A stretch of 64,000 nucleotides of DNA from Maribacter sp. BPC-D8 (GTDB taxonomy: Bacteria > Bacteroidota > Bacteroidia > Flavobacteriales > Flavobacteriaceae): contig NZ_CP128187.1 in NCBI RefSeq assembly GCF_035207705.1, positions 1,302,001-1,366,000 of the forward strand, read 5' to 3'. A model generated the notes under the pieces. That model searched no databases. It had not been told where the DNA came from and saw nothing but the letters and a program-made list of their open reading frames with translations. Made by a program: the position numbers and the translations under genes. Shown here piece after piece: positions 9,669 through 18,360 of the stretch (positions within the stretch are counted from its first letter, which is position 1; each line of letters starts with the position of its first letter).

Positions 9669-10325
9669 ATGGATAAAGAAATTTATAAAAAGAAATTTAA
9701 CGAGGAAGATGCTGTCGGTTGGTTATCAATAGACAATGCTTTAGAGAAAGTGTATGGTAAAACCGAACCAAAACATTACGGCCCTTTATGTGGCATGCAT
9801 TATTCAATTGGCGGTACTGATCCCATAGATGGTGCTAGTATTTATGAGGCCACAAATCAAGAGCCTCATAAACATATTGTAAGTTATGGTATGTCCGAGC
9901 TATATTATAATGAAGATAAAACAGACGAAGAATTTAGTAAATGGGGATTTGAATTTACCTTTAGACTAAGGCCTTTTAAAGAAGATAAAGACGAACCTAT
10001 TTGGGCAATTCAAGTAATGAATAACCTAGCTCGTTATGTTTTTGAAAGCGGAAAATGGTTTGAAGAAAATCATTTCATACCTGCAAACGGACCTATTCGT
10101 TTAAATACAGATACAAAAATTGTAGGTTTTGTATTTGCCATAGACCCAGAACTAGGTACTATAGAAACACCACACGGCGAAGTTGCTTTTTTACAACTAG
10201 TAGGCATCACAGAAAATGAAGTAGAACGATTAAAAGCTAACCCTAAAACTACCGAAGTAGAAAAACTAATTAATGAATTAAAGAAAGATAATCCGTTATT
10301 GATAACAGATTTGGGTAGAGAATAA
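9669..10325 (+). CDS. Suppressor of fused (SUFU) domain protein
   Basis: 218 residues. Residues ~35-190 match the SUFU fold: YGPLCGMHYSIGGTDPIDG, then the HIVSYGMSELYY strand, a FEFTFRLRPF strand and the IQVMNNLARYVFESGKWF helix. The FLQLVGITENEVERL end of the domain follows. In bacteria this family is common as free-standing proteins and as immunity proteins of polymorphic toxin systems; here no toxin gene is next to it. Cytoplasmic, as there is no signal peptide. The next gene begins 53 bp downstream on the same strand. An immunity role is inference from the family only. Confidence 0.85.
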   Translation: MDKEIYKKKFNEEDAVGWLSIDNALEKVYGKTEPKHYGPLCGMHYSIGGTDPIDGASIYEATNQEPHKHIVSYGMSELYYNEDKTDEEFSKWGFEFTFRLRPFKEDKDEPIWAIQVMNNLARYVFESGKWFEENHFIPANGPIRLNTDTKIVGFVFAIDPELGTIETPHGEVAFLQLVGITENEVERLKANPKTTEVEKLINELKKDNPLLITDLGRE

Positions 10326-10378
10326 CTGGTATAATTAATCTGAAATATTTTAAAATAACCCTCTTGAAAAAGATTACC

Positions 10379-11386
10379 ATGATTGAAAAAATAGCTGAAT
10401 TTGAGACACTTACAAAATTAGAAGCTTATTTGTTTCAACAAACTAATATAGAAGATTTAAGAAGTAAACTTTTAAGCGAATTCTCAAAATATGCTGATTA
10501 TAAAAATGCAGAAGAGTGGAATAAAGCTGTACGTATTTGTGAAAGTTTAGCAATTGTTGGTTGGGGTGATAACGAACCAGTAGAAGCATTAAGAGGAATG
10601 TTCTTTAATGGTAACCCAATGACTTATTTTCTTAATAGGTTTGGAGAATTTCGGTTTGTTGATGCTATTTGGTCAAAAAGAAAAGATGGCTTTACAATGG
10701 AGCAAGGTAGAACTAGTTTCCATGCAAGTGCTAATGATAGCCAGCAACGAGAAACTATTTTATCTGATTACATTACAAAAGAACATATTCAAGATATTAA
10801 ACTATTAAGTCAGCGAAATTGGATACCTAAAAACCCAATAAGAATTAGAGCAGGACTTAGTAATTGTTATGAAAATTCTAAGCCGGTAATCGAGTCATTA
10901 CAAAAAGACCTTCAAATAGCATTAAACAGAAAAATGCAGCCTGAAAAATATGGTAGAAGTGTTAATAGGATTATTATAACCTGTTCATTTAGTTTTTTTG
11001 ACGACAACCATTGTAAGACTAACTATATCATAAAAGAAAGTAACAAAAAAATAAGCAGTAAAAATGCTTATGTAGAAATACAAAAAATGTTTTCAAAAAA
11101 AGAAATTGAAGAAAACGGCTATTTTTTGAGGAATAGAATTGAGTATGGACCTTTTAGAAAAGATACAGGAAGAACCCGAATTACAATACATTTTGAAAAA
11201 GGATTTAGTGAATTAACGCATTCAGAACAAAGAGATAAATTAGGCAAATATTTTTTAGTAGCCTTAAATAAGACTTCTGATAAATTGAAGAAGAAATTAG
11301 ATTATGATTTTGAGCTAATGATGAGTGATTTTACAGGAATCTTGAATGATTGGAAAAAACACCATTACAACATAAATGATATATAA
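10379..11386 (+). CDS. Hypothetical protein
   Basis: 335 residues from the ATG at 10379; an in-frame TTG five codons upstream (10364) is a weaker alternative. The N-terminal third is helical (EFETLTKLEAYLFQQTNIED), and the middle has GMFFNGNPMTYFLNRFGEFR and a RAGLSNCYENSKPVIESL stretch. No family recognised, no signal peptide. It follows the SUFU gene closely and may be co-transcribed with it. It ends before a small secreted-protein gene. Confidence 0.6.
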   Translation: MIEKIAEFETLTKLEAYLFQQTNIEDLRSKLLSEFSKYADYKNAEEWNKAVRICESLAIVGWGDNEPVEALRGMFFNGNPMTYFLNRFGEFRFVDAIWSKRKDGFTMEQGRTSFHASANDSQQRETILSDYITKEHIQDIKLLSQRNWIPKNPIRIRAGLSNCYENSKPVIESLQKDLQIALNRKMQPEKYGRSVNRIIITCSFSFFDDNHCKTNYIIKESNKKISSKNAYVEIQKMFSKKEIEENGYFLRNRIEYGPFRKDTGRTRITIHFEKGFSELTHSEQRDKLGKYFLVALNKTSDKLKKKLDYDFELMMSDFTGILNDWKKHHYNINDI

Positions 11387-11482
11387 AGTATTCACAAGTA
11401 ATTTATTATCTTCCACAGGTTGAATTTATTGAAAAGATTAATTTTTTCAATAGAAAGAATTAATGACCATAAGGTTTTAAAA

Positions 11483-12028
11483 ATGAAAAATAAAAAGTAT
11501 TTCGTCTTTATAATTATAGCAATGATTTGTGTTAACTGTATCGCTCAAAATCAAGAATACATAGTAACTTTTGATAATGATACAATTTATGGTAAGGTGA
11601 AACGGAAAATAGATTATGGAACCCTTTACGTTGAATATAATTTTAAGTTTAAAGACAATAACAAAAAGAAAAGCGTAATAAAACCCAATGAAGTAAGACT
11701 ATTTCACACTATCGATGGTCAAGACGGAGATGCTTATTTCGTATCAAGAGATAAACATTTCTTTTTAGAAAGAATTTTTGAAGGAAAAATTAAATTTTAT
11801 AAGTCTGTCGGTGACGCTACGGGCGATTCCCCTACATTTTATTATATAAAAGATAACTCCATTCTTAGGTCAACAAAGGTTGGTCATACATTTGCAAGAA
11901 AAACTGCACACACGCAAATTCGTAAATTATTAGAAGATAAACCCGAATTACTTGTGGAATTTGATACCCTAAAAGGGAGCTTGGAAAACATAAAATATAT
12001 TATTGAAAAATATAATAATGGTGAGTAA
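11483..12028 (+). CDS. Small exported hypothetical protein
   Basis: 181 residues from the ATG at 11483. The frame extends to a TTG at 11420, but only the internal ATG gives a proper signal peptide (residues 1-21, ending CIAQ). The mature part opens with YIVTFDNDTIYGKVK, a pattern of many Bacteroidota exported proteins that describe a stored quantity along a beta-strand pair. No named family is claimed. It lies 97 bp after the preceding hypothetical gene and 85 bp before the tlpA-like gene. Confidence 0.65.
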   Translation: MKNKKYFVFIIIAMICVNCIAQNQEYIVTFDNDTIYGKVKRKIDYGTLYVEYNFKFKDNNKKKSVIKPNEVRLFHTIDGQDGDAYFVSRDKHFFLERIFEGKIKFYKSVGDATGDSPTFYYIKDNSILRSTKVGHTFARKTAHTQIRKLLEDKPELLVEFDTLKGSLENIKYIIEKYNNGE

Positions 12029-12113
12029 CAAACTTATTAAAAAGGATTTTAATGTTGACCTTGCCTAAATTCTAAAATTTTAAATAGTTAGCCTTGTATT
12101 TAATTTGATATAA

Positions 12114-13301
12114 ATGAGCTCTACCCCTATAAAAATCATTACCGGTCTTATCCTATTGGCGCTAAATCTTACGGCTTGTAATTCTCCTGCAACTATATCT
12201 GGTACTTTAGAAGGTCTAGAAAAAGAAAACACTAAAATCTACTTAATTCAACCAGATGACCTACAGCATGTGGCAGCAAGTTATTTAGGGAAAGTCATAG
12301 ACTCCGCCATTGTAAATAGTGATAGTAGTTTTGAGTTCCACATCCCACCAACTACTAAAGAACCGGTTTTGTTAGAATTAGCCGTTCAGCCTACTGATAA
12401 GGCGGGTAATTATTTACTAACCGACAATCCAAACAAGGCTAACTATATGCCTATTGTTTGGCAATTCGGAGAGCCAATTCAAGTCGCAGCGCAGTTTGAT
12501 GAATTTCAAAAAAGTTTTACGATAGAAAATCCTTCAGATTTGAATAACGCTTTGTTAGCGGTAAGAGATATCAAAGCGAAGGCTTACCAAACCTATCTTG
12601 CCGATAAGCATTGGAATGTAGAAGACGGCGATGAATTAATGGCAAAAGAGTATGCCATTTCACAATACAAGTCAGCGTTAATGACCTTTGCAGATAGCAC
12701 TCCTTATCTTCTAACAGCATTGGTAGCGTTAAGATGGGTAAGTCCAGAAAACGATTACGAACGCGTGCCTGAATTTTTAGTGAATCAATGTACGAAGTGG
12801 AAAGAAAAAGAATCCGGTCATCCGTGGGTAAAACAACTCTGTAATAAAAGTGAACCAGCTAATTTGCCTGTATTAATCGGAGTTAAATTCCCGAACATTC
12901 AGTTTCCAATGATGGCAAAAGATACGGTAAACCTTAAAGATATGTTAGGCAAACAACTTACTATTATAGACTTATGGGCATCTTGGTGTGCTCCTTGCAG
13001 ATTAGAGAACCGTAATGTTCTAGTACCGCTTTATGAGGAGTATTATGACCAAGGTTTACAAATTGTTGCCTATGCCCTAGAAAGTGATGAAGCAGCCTGG
13101 AAAACCGCTGCAAAGCTCGATGGCGCAGGTCGTTGGCTACAATCTTCAGATTTACAAGGTGACGATGCTCCTTTTTTAAAGAAAATACGTGTTCGTACCA
13201 TTCCTGCGAACTTTATTCTCGATAGTAACGGAGTGGTCATAGCTAAAAATATACATGGCCAAGATTTGATTGATTTGGTGAGAAGTAGTTTTGGAAAGTA
13301 A
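12114..13301 (+). CDS. TlpA/ResA-like thioredoxin-domain lipoprotein
   Basis: 395 residues. Lipoprotein signal with LALNLTAC (Cys22) near the N-terminus. Residues ~28-120 form a DUF4369-like beta domain (ISGTLEGLEKENTKIYL), followed by a helical middle. The C-terminal ~130 residues form a TlpA/AhpC-type thioredoxin domain with WASWCAPC (Cys292 and Cys295) and a cis-Pro in RVRTIPANFIL. It should act in the periplasm as a thiol-disulfide reductase, for example on cytochrome c or exported proteins. The 3' end and ~80 bp beyond it are duplicated in degenerate form at 16902-17110 (see the pseudogene entry). Confidence 0.85.
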   Translation: MSSTPIKIITGLILLALNLTACNSPATISGTLEGLEKENTKIYLIQPDDLQHVAASYLGKVIDSAIVNSDSSFEFHIPPTTKEPVLLELAVQPTDKAGNYLLTDNPNKANYMPIVWQFGEPIQVAAQFDEFQKSFTIENPSDLNNALLAVRDIKAKAYQTYLADKHWNVEDGDELMAKEYAISQYKSALMTFADSTPYLLTALVALRWVSPENDYERVPEFLVNQCTKWKEKESGHPWVKQLCNKSEPANLPVLIGVKFPNIQFPMMAKDTVNLKDMLGKQLTIIDLWASWCAPCRLENRNVLVPLYEEYYDQGLQIVAYALESDEAAWKTAAKLDGAGRWLQSSDLQGDDAPFLKKIRVRTIPANFILDSNGVVIAKNIHGQDLIDLVRSSFGK

Positions 13302-13490
13302 TATTGAAAAACTATTAGAAACTAGGTAGCTCCTTTCCTTTAGAACCATAATAAACCATTACCCTTATCGTTAATAAATTGATAACAACCCATATTTTGA
13401 GTGCTTGCATTCAATTTTTGAAAGAACGAACTTCATTATCATCCGCTAAAAAGAATTGAAACTCTTCTTAGCTCCATGTTAGCAGTAATT
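13302..13490. repeat. R2 repeat, copy F, after the tlpA-like gene
   Basis: The first ~80 bp match 17029-17110, including ACCATAATAAACCATTACCC and TCGTTAATAAATTG. The R2 core follows at 13401-13490: TGCATTCAATTTTTGAAAG, AACGAACTTCATTATCATCC, ATTGAAACTCTTCTTAGCTC, and a right end GTTAGCAGTAATT (13478-13490). This copy lacks the ~26 bp segment seen in copies H and E. The stretch 13491-13619 up to the next start shows nothing further. Confidence 0.8.
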
Positions 13491-13619
13491 TATCTCATTT
13501 CGAAGGGGAATTAATTACATTGAGTTAATGTTTAAAGAAAGAATTATTACTGAAAGCAAAAAACACTAACAACTGATTTTTTACACCATAAAAAACATTA
13601 GTCAGACATTTATACAAAA

Positions 13620-14117
13620 ATGAATAAAAACACTTTTTTAATTGCGATTTTAACTTTACTAAATATATGTTGTACTAATTCACAAGAACATAAAACCGAT
13701 TATTATAAACAGATTTTTAGTCTTAAGAATATAGAATATGAAAAAATTGAATCATTTATAATAATCGAAGAATATGTCTACGACAACGATATTGAAAACA
13801 ACAAGAGAATTGGAATAGTAATTTGTAATACAAATGATAATTCAGAAACCTTCACATACTCAATAAACTTAAAAAAAGAAAGCTCGTTGAAATTATCTGA
13901 TGATTTTGATGACGAAAAAAGTTCTCATATGTTTGAGAGAGGATTTATTTTTCAATTAGCAATAACAAATTTTAAAGGACTTCTTGAATTAGAAAAAATA
14001 AATCCAAATGAAAAAGATGGATTAAACTATGTGATTACCTATTTTGATAAAAATAAAATTAAAGAATTGAGAGAAATTAATTTATACGACGTAGTAATTA
14101 AGGAACAAAAAAAATAA
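13620..14117 (+). CDS. Hypothetical lipoprotein
   Basis: 165 residues with a lipoprotein-type N-terminus (MNKNTFLIAILTLLNICC, Cys17 or Cys18). The mature part is charged (IENNKRIGIVICNTNDNSET), with no recognised domain. It is the first gene downstream of the tlpA-like gene, in the unit bounded by R2 copy F and the group II intron remnant. It ends 11 bp before that remnant. Function unknown; probably envelope-anchored. Confidence 0.6.
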   Translation: MNKNTFLIAILTLLNICCTNSQEHKTDYYKQIFSLKNIEYEKIESFIIIEEYVYDNDIENNKRIGIVICNTNDNSETFTYSINLKKESSLKLSDDFDDEKSSHMFERGFIFQLAITNFKGLLELEKINPNEKDGLNYVITYFDKNKIKELREINLYDVVIKEQKK

Positions 14118-14127
14118 AACTATTGCT

Positions 14128-14455
14128 AGTCGAGAGGATGGCTCCGCCATCAAATGACGGAGTGCACTCCACACCACCGCACATACGGGTCTCGTTTACG
14201 GCGGTTCGCAATCCATCTTTTCAAGTGCTCTTTACACCAATTGAAACTATTCTGTATTTTTTCAAAAGGCTACAGATTTTCTTGGGAATCGGTCACCCAA
14301 TTAGTGAAAATCAATGCTCCCATGGTAATTTCCAGAAGGATAGCGTTCAGTCCTTTCCCACTTGTGAGACCTATGCAGTTTATTACACCTCGTTTCTAGT
14401 AGGTACTATGACTTCGGCTGATTTTTCTATTACACCAACGGTAGTCCCTTTTTTC
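14128..14455 (-). mobile_element. Degenerate 3' end of a group II intron
   Basis: Read on the minus strand, this stretch keeps the features of a bacterial group II intron 3' end. Domain V lies at 14207-14173 (GAACCGCCGTAAACG, then GAGACCCGTATG, then TGCGGTGGT). A short palindrome GGAGTGCACTCC and a domain VI-like hairpin (GATGGCGGAGCCATC) follow, then an end in CTCTCGAC near 14130. Upstream, GTCTCACAAGTGGGAAAGGA and CTGAACGCTATC are also familiar from such introns. No reverse transcriptase core is present, and a reading frame through domain V is broken by TAG. The element is therefore a dead remnant. The 5' limit is not certain. Confidence 0.75.
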
Positions 14456-14478
14456 TGCCCTACTATTCTTGTTACAAA

Positions 14479-14545
14479 ACCGATAACGAAACCAACCAAC
14501 TACCCCCTATTCTTCGCCTCAATCCATTTGCTCAAAATCTTATGA
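14479..14545 (-). pseudogene. Degenerate copy B of the glycosyltransferase 3' end
   Basis: On the minus strand this reads TSHKILSKWIEAKNRG then stop, against TATKFMSKWIEVKNRG at the end of the gene at 21772-23040. The following bases (TTGGTTTCGTTATCG, minus strand) also match. Only ~17 codons are left, so this is a fragment and not a gene. The stretch 14546-14672 after it holds nothing recognisable besides the leader of the next gene. Confidence 0.75.
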
Positions 14546-14672
14546 CTAGTTAAGAAAACACTAGTTTTCATATCACTATTGAAAATTATGAAAGTGACAT
14601 TTAGTAGTAACATGGTTTCACCTAGTTAAAACTAAAGTTGTAATTTGTAAAAACTCACAGTTACGATGAACA

Positions 14673-15236
14673 ATGAAAGCATATCTTAAAACCTTCGATC
14701 TATTTAGTGCAGAAGAAATTGACGAATTCTTATTTCTCACAACTACTAGAGAATTAAAAAAGAATGATTTTTTTATTCATAGAGATGAAGTGTGTGACAA
14801 TTTATCTTTCGTGAAATCGGGAATTTTTCGTTCGTTCTATTTTTCAAATACTGATGATGAAATAACCTATTGCTTCACTTTTCCTGATCATTTACTAATG
14901 GCTTATTCTTCATTTATTTCACAAGAAAAATCTGAAGAAAATATTCAAGCGCTAACAGATGCTGAGATTATATCAATACCTAAAACTACATTAGATACTT
15001 TAGCAAAATCAAATAGTAATTGGCTTTTGTTTTTAAAAATTATTGCTGAAAAAGAGTATGTGGAGCTAGAAAAATGGATTTTCAATCATCAAAAAGATAA
15101 AGCGCAACAACGGTATTTAGATTTGATAACCAAGCAGCCCAAATACATACAAGAAATTCCGCTTTATTTTATAGCCTCGTATTTAGGAATTACCCAAAGG
15201 CATCTCAGCAGAATTAGGGCAAATATATCTTATTAG
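14673..15236 (+). CDS. Crp/Fnr-family transcriptional regulator
   Basis: 187 residues. Residues ~8-115 form a cyclic-nucleotide-binding-like beta-roll (LKKNDFFIHRDEVCDNLSFV, then GIFRSFYFSNTDDEITYCFT). The C-terminal segment IPLYFIASYLGITQRHLSRI is a helix-turn-helix of the Crp type. The arginine of the classical cAMP-binding motif is not evident, so the ligand is unknown. It lies 73 bp upstream of an SDR-type gene that has its own promoter-like site, and control of that neighbour is a reasonable inference. The pair forms one unit of the accessory array. Confidence 0.8.
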   Translation: MKAYLKTFDLFSAEEIDEFLFLTTTRELKKNDFFIHRDEVCDNLSFVKSGIFRSFYFSNTDDEITYCFTFPDHLLMAYSSFISQEKSEENIQALTDAEIISIPKTTLDTLAKSNSNWLLFLKIIAEKEYVELEKWIFNHQKDKAQQRYLDLITKQPKYIQEIPLYFIASYLGITQRHLSRIRANISY

Positions 15237-15270
15237 ACAAATGTCCTACTCATAAACCTTTTGCTCGTAA

Positions 15271-15278
15271 TAAATTTG
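15271..15278 (+). promoter_or_regulatory. -7 promoter element of the SDR gene
   Basis: TAAATTTG matches TAnnTTTG and lies 32 bases upstream of the start at 15310. A good -33 TTG at the usual distance is not seen, which would fit a promoter that needs an activator such as the adjacent Crp-like protein. Confidence 0.45.
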
Positions 15279-15309
15279 CATATAATTTTTAACTAAAAAT
15301 ATATATCAT

Positions 15310-15918
15310 ATGAAAACAATATTATTAATAGGAGCTAACGGAAAAATGGGACAAGCAGCCTTAACAGGTTTTGGTAAGCACAAAGTAATAACTGCCGGTC
15401 GTTCTACCGATAACAATGATTATCAAGTAGATATTACTAACGTAGAATCATTAAGAAAACTATATAAAGATGTAGGTCATTTTGATGCAGTTGTAAATAC
15501 AGTGGGCGTTTGTGAATACGCCAATTTCACCGAAATGACCGAAGAACAATGGATGAGTACCATTATGAGCAAAATGATGGGACAAATAAACATTGTACGT
15601 ATTGGTCAAGAATACATTGCTGACAACGGATCATTCACCCTGATAACAGGAATTTTAAATGTAAAACCAATACCTTCTGCCATTGCAGATGCTACGACAA
15701 GCGGCGCCATAGATACTTTTGTTAAGTGTGTAGCTTTAGAAATGCCACGAGGCATACGTATTAACTCAATTAACCCAACAGTATTAGAAGAAGCTTGGGA
15801 TGTTTATGGTGAAATGATGCCTGGTTTTCAACCTGTACCAGGGGCTTTAGTAGGAAAAGCTTTTGAGCGTTCTGTAGACGGATTCATTACTGGCCAAGTA
15901 ATCTTTGTAGATGCTTAA
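15310..15918 (+). CDS. Short-chain dehydrogenase/reductase (SDR) family protein
   Basis: 202 residues with a Rossmann start (TILLIGANGKMGQAAL), a VDITN stretch at the second strand and the NTVGVCEYANF segment. The usual catalytic Tyr-x-x-x-Lys is not seen: the position has SAIADATTSGA in place of YxxxK. The enzyme may therefore use another acid or be non-catalytic, as is known for some small SDR families. The end, GQVIFVDA, is that of a complete SDR. A strong terminator follows at 15948-15997. It probably works with the adjacent Crp-like regulator; the substrate is unknown. Confidence 0.8.
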   Translation: MKTILLIGANGKMGQAALTGFGKHKVITAGRSTDNNDYQVDITNVESLRKLYKDVGHFDAVVNTVGVCEYANFTEMTEEQWMSTIMSKMMGQINIVRIGQEYIADNGSFTLITGILNVKPIPSAIADATTSGAIDTFVKCVALEMPRGIRINSINPTVLEEAWDVYGEMMPGFQPVPGALVGKAFERSVDGFITGQVIFVDA

Positions 15919-15947
15919 GTAGAAACTGCATAATAGCTACTCATAAG

Positions 15948-15997
15948 AGCAGCTAAGAATTAAACTTTTGGTTTAACTCTTAGCTGCTATTTTTTTA
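15948..15997 (+). terminator. Intrinsic terminator after the SDR gene
   Basis: Arms AGCAGCTAAGAATTAAAC (15948-15965) and GTTTAACTCTTAGCTGCT (15971-15988) pair almost perfectly around a 5-base loop, followed by a T run. Confidence 0.85.
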
Positions 15998-16059
15998 TTA
16001 TGATTTTTAAACATGTAACCATTAACATTTTAGTACTTTGCTGCCCCTAAAATTGATTG

Positions 16060-16195
16060 TCCGGTTTATCAGCTTTTTCGTTGATAAATTAAATACAACT
16101 CCTATTGTAAGTAGTTGCATTCAATTTTTGAAAGAACGAACTTCATTATCATCCGCAAAAAAGAAATGAAACTCTTTTTAATTCTAGGTTTACTG
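16060..16195. repeat. R2 repeat, copy G
   Basis: Contains TCGTTGATAAATT and AACTCCTATTGTAAG shared with copy H, then the R2 core at 16111-16185 (TGCATTCAATTTTTGAAAG, AACGAACTTCATTATCATCC). It lacks the ~26 bp segment, like copy F. The right end has drifted (TTCTAGGTTTACTGC). No tlpA-like coding sequence precedes this copy. The gene-free stretch 15998-16300 otherwise shows only AT-rich leader sequence. Confidence 0.75.
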
Positions 16196-16300
16196 CAAAG
16201 TTGAAAAAAGAAACCTAAACTATTATATAAAAAAGATCGTTAATACAATAAATAGAGCCTCATTTTATCTATTAGACAATTTTAAAGAAAAATTTAAAAA

Positions 16301-16774
16301 ATGAAGCAAAGTAAAATAAGATGTTCATTTGTAACTTTATGTTTTTTAGATTATTTATTCTATAGCCTTTCTTCTATTTTAATTTACACTTTAATTGGAC
16401 GAATTCACATGAATGATTTTTCATTTGAATTAAAAGATTTATTGATTATTCCCGCATCGCCAATTGCAATTTTGTGGATTGAGAGTATTCCCTTTTTCTT
16501 ATTCTTTAATTTGATATTGGCATATATTTTAATATTCAAATTTAAAAGAAGAATACTCTCTGTATTTATAATTTCAACACTAGCTGCTCACCTTATGCAG
16601 TATCTTGTACTATATTTTATTGATTTTAACAAGTATTCTCATATAAGCATGAGCCATGATACTTTGACTTTCGATAAAATTTTTGTGATGATACCCAGTG
16701 TACTTATTAGTATATTGATAGTTTGGTTAATAAAAAGAAAGAGTTGCAATTTGAGCATTGAATTAGAAAATTAG
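16301..16774 (+). CDS. Hypothetical multi-pass membrane protein
   Basis: 157 residues with four predicted membrane helices (about 12-32, 48-78 with a short break, 85-105, 125-145). No conserved charged or metal-binding motif was recognised. It is the only gene between R2 copy G and the tlpA-like pseudogene fragment. Function unknown. Confidence 0.6.
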   Translation: MKQSKIRCSFVTLCFLDYLFYSLSSILIYTLIGRIHMNDFSFELKDLLIIPASPIAILWIESIPFFLFFNLILAYILIFKFKRRILSVFIISTLAAHLMQYLVLYFIDFNKYSHISMSHDTLTFDKIFVMIPSVLISILIVWLIKRKSCNLSIELEN

Positions 16775-16901
16775 ATTTAATCGTATTCCCCAAAATATTA
16801 AAATATTTACTGATTGCAATTGAAAATTCAAAAACCCATTTGCAAACAAAGAACTGAGGTGAAAAACAAACCAATTCTTCTTTAAGCTAATACAAAACTA
16901 T

Positions 16902-17028
16902 TCTAGATCAAGCGATTTTAAATCAGATCCACTGCATTTTTTAATAGGCAATAACAAAGTGGTAATAGCTAAAAAAATTACATGGCCAAGATTTGATGGA
17001 TTTAGTGAAAAGTAGCATTGAAAAGTAA
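16902..17028 (+). pseudogene. Degenerate 3' end of a TlpA-like gene
   Basis: Translates as SSDFKSDPLHFLI, then VVIAKKI, then stop. This matches SSDLQGDDAPFLK and NGVVIAKNIHGQDL at the end of the gene at 12114-13301. About 30 bases are deleted in the middle, and an extra A after GCTAAAAA breaks the frame. Homology with the region downstream of the intact gene continues to ~17110. This is a fragment left by duplication. Bases 16775-16901 show only faint further similarity. Confidence 0.75.
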
Positions 17029-17235
17029 TTTAGAAGTACAGTTAGAAACTGAGTAGCTCATTTCTCTTAAAACCATAATAAACTATTACCCTTTTCGTTA
17101 ATAAATTGAATACAACTCCTATTGTAAGTAATTGTATTCAATTTTTGAAAGAACGAACTTCGATATCACCTTCTAAAAGGACCTTGTACTGAGTTTGCCG
17201 AAGTATTGAAACTCTTCTTAGCTCCGTGACATAAC
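17029..17235. repeat. R2 repeat, copy H, with tlpA-downstream sequence
   Basis: 17029-17110 matches 13302-13380 (ACCATAATAAACTATTACCC, TCGTTAATAAATTG). The R2 core at 17131-17235 contains the full-length form: between TTCTAAAAGG and ATTGAAACTC lies ACCTTGTACTGAGTTTGCCG plus AAGT, a segment missing in copies F, G and C. The right end (CTCCGTGACATAACAC) is altered. Confidence 0.8.
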
Positions 17236-17254
17236 ACACTAAAACCACCAAGTA

Positions 17255-18208
17255 ATGCGTATTTTAAAAAAAACAAACCTAATAACATACATCTATTTAG
17301 TTGTATTCATTTTTTTATCTTCTTGCAAAACAGAGGAAGATAAATATCCAGAAATGGATGTTTTTGAACCAAACATGAAAGGTGACTTTATATTTGAGGA
17401 AATTGATGCAATTCCCTGGTACCATAGAGATACAGATGAATATGTTTTTTTTCTCACTAATAATTCAATACCTGAAAGTAAGGTCTTGATCTATAATAAA
17501 AAAACCAAAAAATTATATAAAACAATATCTCTAGTAAACAATTACATTAATATAAATGCTGATGGTGTTATTTACGGTTTTGATGAAAACACAGAAAAAT
17601 CTTTTAAATATAGTCCTCCAAAATATGAAAAAACATTTTTAGAAAAACACTCCCTAGACTATGCTAGTAATGAAAATTTAAAGAAAATTTATTCTTCTGA
17701 AATAAAAGATATAGAATTACTGAAAGATGAGAAAAAATATTTCAGTTTTATAAAAAAGAAGCGCTTTGAAATACTTAAAGAAAGGTTTATAGATACACTG
17801 TTATGTATTACAAAGTTAGACAAAAGTAATACTGCAATTGCTCATTTTAATAACAAAGATGTCTATATAGATGATAGTAGTTATTTATACAGAGGTACTT
17901 TCATCAAAACAAAATTAGAAGGCATTAGCAACTGTAATTCCAGTAATTATGAATTAGATGAAACCAGTTATTTCAATAAAAGTTCACTCGATTTATTTGA
18001 TTCAGTAAGATTGGATTACAATTTTACAGGTAGTAATCATTTTGTAATAGGAATGAGTTCTAGCAAATTGTATTATTATGAATTGAAATTAGAAGGTAAA
18101 AGTTTAAAGTTTAAATTCCCACATCGTATAAACAACATTGTAAATCTAGACGGGTTGGTAATTTTTGAAACTACAAATAGATATTTTAAAGTATCGACGA
18201 CTAAATGA
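17255..18208 (+). CDS. Hypothetical lipoprotein
   Basis: 317 residues with a lipoprotein signal (VVFIFLSSC, Cys23). The mature part has repeated beta-strand patterns such as YVFFLTNNSIPESKVLIYN and DGVIYGFDE, which may form a small propeller-like fold, but no named family is claimed. It is the single gene between R2 copy H and the C unit of glycosyltransferase-end repeat. Probably outer-membrane or periplasmic. Confidence 0.6.
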   Translation: MRILKKTNLITYIYLVVFIFLSSCKTEEDKYPEMDVFEPNMKGDFIFEEIDAIPWYHRDTDEYVFFLTNNSIPESKVLIYNKKTKKLYKTISLVNNYININADGVIYGFDENTEKSFKYSPPKYEKTFLEKHSLDYASNENLKKIYSSEIKDIELLKDEKKYFSFIKKKRFEILKERFIDTLLCITKLDKSNTAIAHFNNKDVYIDDSSYLYRGTFIKTKLEGISNCNSSNYELDETSYFNKSSLDLFDSVRLDYNFTGSNHFVIGMSSSKLYYYELKLEGKSLKFKFPHRINNIVNLDGLVIFETTNRYFKVSTTK

Positions 18209-18360
18209 AACACATTATAACAATGTAAAAGAAAAAATAGAATTCTTAGCCTTAATCGAGATGCCTGTATGTATTTAAAAAGTCTTCTAATATAAAATTT
18301 GGCTTATTACAAAACAGAAACATATTATATATTAATAGCGCTAGGTTTTTTATATAGAAG

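Noticed and set aside
14123..14545. Plus-strand open frame of 140 codons
   Set aside because: It is antisense to the group II intron remnant and to fragment B.
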